A DNA stretch of 64,000 bases, taken from the NCBI RefSeq assembly GCF_002259745.1, contig NZ_MWWW01000004.1:1-64000 (forward strand), given 5' to 3'. This stretch comes from Bifidobacterium myosotis (lineage in GTDB: Bacteria > Actinomycetota > Actinomycetes > Actinomycetales > Bifidobacteriaceae). A program made the position numbers and the translations under genes. Positions 60,101-64,000 of the stretch are shown piece by piece. Each line of letters opens with the position of its first letter. The first letter of the stretch is position 1. The notes beneath the pieces are model-generated. The model saw only the letters and a program-made list of their open reading frames with translations, had not been told where the DNA came from and did no database searches.

Positions 60101-62386
60101 CTTGTCGGTCAGACGGCGGTAGGCGAAGCAGCGCTTGTACTTGTAGTCGTACAGGTTCGGGCGGTCGGAGCGCTTCTTCTTGGCGTCGCCGCCGCGTTCG
60201 CAGCGGTTGCCGGTCACGTAGCGCGAGCCGTCGGCGAACGTGGTGATGGTGAGCTTGCAGTGGTTCTGGCACAGCTTGCACACGTCGCGTTCGGTGGTCA
60301 TAGACAGGTTGTCGAGCGCGTCGCCGGTCAGGATGGAGCTGGCGGTGTGGTGCACGCCGTTGACGATCACCTCGTTGTCGTGGCCTTCGGCGGTTGCGGC
60401 AGCGTTGGTCGTGTCCACGCCGGCCATGTCGGCGGAAACGGCGGATTCGGAGACGGAGGTCTGATCGGCCTTGATGGCCTCGGCCGAACCGCCGTCGGCC
60501 AGCACATGCTCGTGCGTATCGTCCGCCACATCCTCGTAGTGCATACGGGCGGTCAGGGCAGCACCGAACGCACCCATCAGACCGGCGATGTTCGGACGGG
60601 TCACCTCGCGTTCGGTGAGTAACTCGAACGCGCGCAACACGGCGTCGTTGAGGAACGTACCGCCCTGGACCACGACGGTATCGCCGAGCTCACCGGAATC
60701 GCGCAGTTTGATGACCTTGTACAGGGCGTTGCGCACCACGGAATAGCACAGGCCGGCGGCGATGTCCTCGATGGAGGCGCCTTCCTTCTGCGCCTGCTTG
60801 ACGGAGGAGTTCATGAACACGGTGCAGCGCGAACCCAGATCCACCGGATGCGTGGAGGCGAGCGCCTTCTGAGTGAACTCCTGGATGGTCAGCCCCATGG
60901 ACATGGCGAAGGTCTGCAGGAACGAACCGCAGCCGGACGAGCAGGCCTCGTTGACGGCGATCGAGTCGATCACGCCGTCGGTGATGGCCAGATACTTCAT
61001 GTCCTGACCGCCGATGTCGATGACGGCGGTGACGCCGGGGCTCACCATTTCGGCGCCGCGGTAGTGGGCCATGGTCTCCACCACGCCCTCGTCCAGATGC
61101 AGACCGGTGGTGATCAGGCCCTCGCCGTAGCCGGTGGCGCAGGAGCGGGCGATCCACGCGCCTTCCGGCAGCTCGGACTGGATCTTCTTGACGATGTTGA
61201 TGGCGGCCGTCAGCGGACTGCCCTCGTTGTTCGCGTAGGAGGACCAGACGATCTCACGGTCGTCGTTGACGAGCGTGGCCTTGATGGTGGTCGAGCCGGC
61301 GTCGATGCCCAGGAAGTGCGGGCCGTGCGCTCCCTCGAGCGTGCCGATGTGGACGTGCTCGCGGTGGTGGCGCTGGTTGAACGCCTCGCGGTCGGCCTCG
61401 GTGGGGAACAGCGGCGGCATGGTGGGGGTGTTGGAGGGCAGGTTCTCCAGCTCCTCCAGACGCTTCAGGATGTCGGCGCAGGTGCGGGCCTCGAAATGAT
61501 GGCCTTCGTCGTCGGTGTCGGTGTCGGCCTGCAGCGCCGCGCCGAACGCCACGTACAGGTGGGCGTTGGTGGGCACGATGAACTCGTCCACCTTGCCTTC
61601 GAGTGCGCGCTGGAACGCCGCGCGCAGTTCGGACATGAAGAACAGCGGGCCGCCGAGGAAGATCACGGTGCCGTGGATCGGTCGGCCGGAGGCGAGGCCG
61701 GCGATGGTCTGCGTGGCCACGGCGGTGAAGATGGAGGCGGCGAGGTCGGGCTTGGCCGCGCCGTCGTTGATGAGCGGCTGGAGGTCGGTCTTGGCGAACA
61801 CGCCGCATCGCGATGCAATCGGATACAGGTTCTGGTAGCTCTTGGCCATATCGTTGAGGCCGGCCGCATCAGTGTCGAGCAGGGTGGACATCTGGTCGAT
61901 GAACGCGCCGGTGCCGCCCGCGCACGAACCGTTCATGCGCTGTTCGGGCGTGGGCTTCAAGTACGTAATCTTGGCATCCTCGCCGCCGAGCTCGATGATG
62001 ACGTCCGCCTGCGGGTATTCCTTGTCAATCGCCTCGGTTTCGGCGATGACCTCCTGGATGAACGGCACATGCATGTTGTCGGCGAGCGCGAGGCCGCCGG
62101 AGCCGGTGATGGCGAGGCGGATCGGCTCGTCGCCGCGGCCGATCTCCTCGAGCTTCTTGTGGATGTCCACCAGAAGACCCGCCACGGTGGCGCGCACGTT
62201 GGCGTGATGGCGTCGGTAATCGGAGAACAGGGTCTCGGCCAGGGAATCGGACTGGTCGAGCACTACGGCCTTGACGGTGGTGGAACCGATGTCCAGCCCC
62301 ACACGCAGGGGCTTGGCGCCCTTCGATGCGTTCGTCGCAGGCGCATTCGTCACGTCTGCGGTCGCGTTCGATGCGGTATCAACCAT
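57137..62386 (-). CDS. Giant acyl-CoA dehydratase activase-type protein (BcrAD/BadFG + DUF2229 + HgdB-like)
   Basis: 1749 residues. Two ASKHA ATPase domains lie at about 27-285 (LRVGLDIGSTTVKAVVLDQS, GSCAGGTGAFIDQM) and 350-640 (FLGIDAGSTTIKATLVNDDR, ACSSGCGSFLQTFA). A Cys-rich linker follows (CKLCQNHCKL, CERGG), then a DUF2229 domain, a coiled-coil Ala/Lys/Glu segment (about 1130-1200), and an HgdB-like domain with GGMCRATNYFGL. Activases of this family use ATP to push electrons through a 4Fe-4S cluster to a partner. The function of the fused form is unknown. AGAGGAAAGC precedes the ATG. Confidence 0.88.
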   Translation of the reverse strand: MVDTASNATADVTNAPATNASKGAKPLRVGLDIGSTTVKAVVLDQSDSLAETLFSDYRRHHANVRATVAGLLVDIHKKLEEIGRGDEPIRLAITGSGGLALADNMHVPFIQEVIAETEAIDKEYPQADVIIELGGEDAKITYLKPTPEQRMNGSCAGGTGAFIDQMSTLLDTDAAGLNDMAKSYQNLYPIASRCGVFAKTDLQPLINDGAAKPDLAASIFTAVATQTIAGLASGRPIHGTVIFLGGPLFFMSELRAAFQRALEGKVDEFIVPTNAHLYVAFGAALQADTDTDDEGHHFEARTCADILKRLEELENLPSNTPTMPPLFPTEADREAFNQRHHREHVHIGTLEGAHGPHFLGIDAGSTTIKATLVNDDREIVWSSYANNEGSPLTAAINIVKKIQSELPEGAWIARSCATGYGEGLITTGLHLDEGVVETMAHYRGAEMVSPGVTAVIDIGGQDMKYLAITDGVIDSIAVNEACSSGCGSFLQTFAMSMGLTIQEFTQKALASTHPVDLGSRCTVFMNSSVKQAQKEGASIEDIAAGLCYSVVRNALYKVIKLRDSGELGDTVVVQGGTFLNDAVLRAFELLTEREVTRPNIAGLMGAFGAALTARMHYEDVADDTHEHVLADGGSAEAIKADQTSVSESAVSADMAGVDTTNAAATAEGHDNEVIVNGVHHTASSILTGDALDNLSMTTERDVCKLCQNHCKLTITTFADGSRYVTGNRCERGGDAKKKRSDRPNLYDYKYKRCFAYRRLTDKKATRGEIGIPRALNMYENYPFWFTLLTSLGFKVMISGRSSHELFETGIESIASENICYPAKLVHGHIKWLLNKGIKTIFYPCVSYEENLVPNTDNHYNCPVVANYPLVVGANMPELRDPDVRYMHPYFNLANHELMVDRIVEEFAWANVSREEAETAVKAAYAEDKVFKHDVQQEGLAALAYMKEHNCRGIVLAGRPYHIDPEINHGIPETICALGMVVLSEDSICELQPGEKLNLTEFLSEGEADPRAKNAAGFRHVGDRTVTKMPLRVTNQWAYHSRLYAAAHFVASYPGLELVQLNSFGCGLDAITTDQVAEILADKADVYTLLKIDEVSNLGAAKIRLRSLKAAVEERESNKRREERATRALAAGAAAGAIAGVDKHDQALLDDKAIAAKSAEVEQRLEAQRKAQAKAEADLAAAKAALAEAQAAVDAAEAKVKAESEQARSAAGAAAVGPKPMGFRKTGSKAPTPGRQVLLDTTMAANPKLTKSMREASRKAAERDIKAAVDARNVLSGSDGTVNEPQAGAKNAKAKQGKSGHNNATMSRYAHRQKFLKNMKRDYTIVAPQMSPIHLSLVEAVIRSGGYKFDVLKHASRSDVETGLKYVNNDACYPAIMVIGQLIDAILEGKYDPDHVALAITQTGGMCRATNYFGLIRKALIDAGYPQIPIIAISTQGLEDNPGFKATVPMLHRAVKALILGDLLMKCLYRVRPYEVEQGSANKLYEQWDVIVRETIEHHGYSKTAAKTPWLKRGWLPYGTLAKEIVKSFDALPLKDVPRKVRVGVVGEILVKYQPDANNHVVDVIESQDCEAVVPGIMEFMTTKPYITDWNEHNLGMGGNQFAYAVMRWGLDRYFAPINAALDLSHGKFHRDEPMPELVKKAAEVTSIGVQAGEGWLLTAEILELIEQGCPNVICAQPFACLPNHVTGRGMFGKIRRLHPQANIVSIDYDPGASEANQLNRIKLMIAAAKKAHNAKFADAGEPQGFTAAD

Positions 62387-62731
62387 GCTTTCCTCTTACG
62401 TTGGTCCTCCGGAATCACCCTCCCCCAGGGCACCATGAGACCGCCACGGGACGGCTGGCAGGTGCACTGCGGACGGCTTCGCCCGGCTACTTCATGGCTT
62501 CAGAATAGTCCGACCACCTTCCCAACGAGCCCGCAGCCCGGGTGATTTCGCTCACGGAATGCCGGTAACGCCACAGTTCGCGCCGATATGACGTGTAATG
62601 GGCGGCGTTGAGTGCCGACCGTCACCCTCGCATTGTATTGCGATTTGGCCGCCGTTTGCCGGCATTGCATGGAGAACCAAGCTTATCGGCTGCGATTGCC
62701 GCGGCACACAACACTGAAAAGAAAGAGCAGA
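62387..62731. other. Intergenic region between the giant gene and the ATPase gene
   Basis: No gene was found. The stretch should hold the promoter of the minus-strand giant gene. No convincing RNA motif was seen by eye. Confidence 0.3.
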
Positions 62732-62785
62732 CTTCATAAAGTATTTATGAAATTATGATACCATCTTCATAAATCATTTATGAAG
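62732..62785. promoter_or_regulatory. Twin palindromes upstream of the ATPase gene
   Basis: TTCATAAA-GTA-TTTATGAA (about 62733-62751) and CTTCATAAA-TCA-TTTATGAAG (62765-62785) are two near-identical palindromes with centres 33 bp apart. The region is AT-rich and probably overlaps the promoter, so a dimeric repressor is likely. Confidence 0.6.
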
Positions 62786-62814
62786 TTTGTGCACTGATGG
62801 AAAGGTACGGCATC

Positions 62815-64000
62815 ATGGCAGTAACCGCACAATACTCCGCACCCGACTATCCCGCACTCGTGCGCGAAGCACTGGAATACCGTTTCCCACGCCCCGTCAA
62901 ACGGCATCCGATCATCGACGAATTACCCGAGCCCGCGATGTTCAATCTCGTGCATATCCTCACCGGGATGCGCCGCAGCGGCAAGACATTCCACCTCTTC
63001 CAACTCATTAACGACCTGCTGGACGCAGGAACGGCACGCGAGCGCATCCTCTATTTCAACTTCGCTGACGAACGACTCCAGCCCATGCCACCCGATGCGC
63101 TCAATCAAGTGGTTACGGAATATTGGAGACAATGTCCGACCGCACGCGAACAAGGCGCATTCCTTTTCCTTGACGAAGTGCAGGAAACCGAACACTGGCA
63201 GGGATTCTGCCAGCGACTCGCCGAACACGAACGAATCACCTTAGTCATCACCGGATCGTCATCCAAACTGTCCAGCGAACAAATCGCCACACAATTCCGT
63301 GGACGATCGTACTCACATGAAGTGCTGCCCCTCTCATTCCGTGAATACTGCTATTTTCACGGACTCGACGCGCCAAGCGACACCGACAACGCCTTCTCTG
63401 CACAAACCGTAACGGCCATGGAATCGGCATTTGACCGTTACCTCATAGAAGGCGGCTTCCCGGGTGTGCAAACACTGCCCAATACCGGACGTATCGATAT
63501 GCTACAAAGCTATATGCGTGACGTCGTGGCCAGAGACGTGGCCGAACAGTTGGGCCGTGGGGAAATCGCCCTGGCCAACCAAATTGCACTGTTCGTGTTA
63601 CGCAACACTGCATGTGAACTCGCCGTCAACAAACTCACCGCACAGCTGGAACAAGTCGGATACAAGCTATATTGGAACAAAGCCCGGCGCATCCTCGATC
63701 TTATGGAACAGGCATTTCTCTGCTATGAGCTCAACGAATACACTACATCGCTTAAGCCCAATACAACCACTGTGCCGAAAATCTACGCCGAAGACCCCGG
63801 TCTGGCCTATGCGGTTTCGCGCGCGAACCAACAGGATGTAGGCAAACGTCTGGAGACCGCCGTCTATCTGGAATTGCGCCGACGTCAGGCGGGAAGACGC
63901 ACTGATTCCATCACCTCATTGACCATGCCTACGGCCAAACCGGAGAAAGTGGATTTCCTCATAGGCGACGCACTCGGCATCGAACCATATTCCGCCATCC
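62815..64000 (+). CDS. AAA_14/DUF4143 ATPase, partial at the right edge
   Basis: 395 codons are visible and the frame stays open to the window end. It starts MAVTAQYSAPDYPALVREAL. Walker A is in LTGMRRSGKTFHLF (residue about 50) and Walker B in AFLFLDEVQETEHW, with VITGSSSKLSSE as sensor 1. The DUF4143 domain follows: FDRYLIEGGFPGVQ, DVVARDVAEQLGRG, ALANQIALFVLRNT and KIYAEDPGLAYAV. The final part enters the C-terminal nuclease-like domain (KPEKVDFLIGD). Such proteins are common in bifidobacteria but their role is unknown. GGAAAGG precedes the ATG. Confidence 0.88.
   Translation, partial: MAVTAQYSAPDYPALVREALEYRFPRPVKRHPIIDELPEPAMFNLVHILTGMRRSGKTFHLFQLINDLLDAGTARERILYFNFADERLQPMPPDALNQVVTEYWRQCPTAREQGAFLFLDEVQETEHWQGFCQRLAEHERITLVITGSSSKLSSEQIATQFRGRSYSHEVLPLSFREYCYFHGLDAPSDTDNAFSAQTVTAMESAFDRYLIEGGFPGVQTLPNTGRIDMLQSYMRDVVARDVAEQLGRGEIALANQIALFVLRNTACELAVNKLTAQLEQVGYKLYWNKARRILDLMEQAFLCYELNEYTTSLKPNTTTVPKIYAEDPGLAYAVSRANQQDVGKRLETAVYLELRRRQAGRRTDSITSLTMPTAKPEKVDFLIGDALGIEPYSAI

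Overview
The window is chromosomal DNA from a high-GC actinobacterium, almost certainly a Bifidobacterium. The genus call rests on the dense set of intracellular glycoside hydrolases, each with its own sugar transporter and LacI or TetR regulator, on purine-rich AAGGAG ribosome sites, and on intrinsic hairpins between convergent genes. I cannot name the species from sequence alone. No rRNA, tRNA, CRISPR array or prophage was seen.

Region 1 (1-5.7 kb) is a mobile and decayed edge. It has the start of an IS21-type transposase, an ISL3 transposase fragment, a dead remnant of an AAA ATPase, a MazE/MazF-like toxin-antitoxin pair and a probable GH1 beta-glucosidase tail. It ends in a LacI-regulated sugar ABC operon whose binding-protein gene is split by an IS110-family element.

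Region 2 (5.7-14.5 kb) holds the rest of that operon (binding-protein body, two permeases, a GH31 glycosidase), two alpha/beta hydrolases and a truncated DnaB-like ATPase with a damaged P-loop. Region 3 (14.5-19.6 kb) is a MarR plus heterodimeric ABC exporter operon.

Region 4 (19.8-50.2 kb) is a run of carbohydrate modules, most paired with one of five related TetR regulators that end in a P-x-P-x-W-(D/E)-(G/N)-Y motif. The modules are GH3; esterase/CocE hydrolase/MFS; SGNH hydrolase and TDT transporter; a second GH3; a second GH31 whose catalytic core is nearly identical to the first; GH30; GH51 with an MFS; and GH42 with an MFS. Palindromes near the controlled genes probably mark the TetR operators. 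An AlbA_2-type regulator and a small membrane protein lie between the second GH31 and the GH30 gene.

Region 5 (50.3-55.1 kb) is an SDR, MFS and Gfo/Idh oxidoreductase operon. It has a textbook MerR-type promoter with a 19-bp spacer, facing a divergent merR-like gene. Region 6 (55.3-64 kb) has a glutamate-cysteine ligase-like gene, a repeat-rich intergenic region, a 1749-residue BcrAD/HgdB-type fusion protein and an AAA/DUF4143 ATPase cut by the window edge.

The least explained structures are two copies of an approximately 200-bp intergenic element (23.1 and 30.2 kb). Each sits between convergent genes, carries six or seven copies of the 12-mer ATATGCCCAGAA at identical spacing, and has a 26-bp hairpin.
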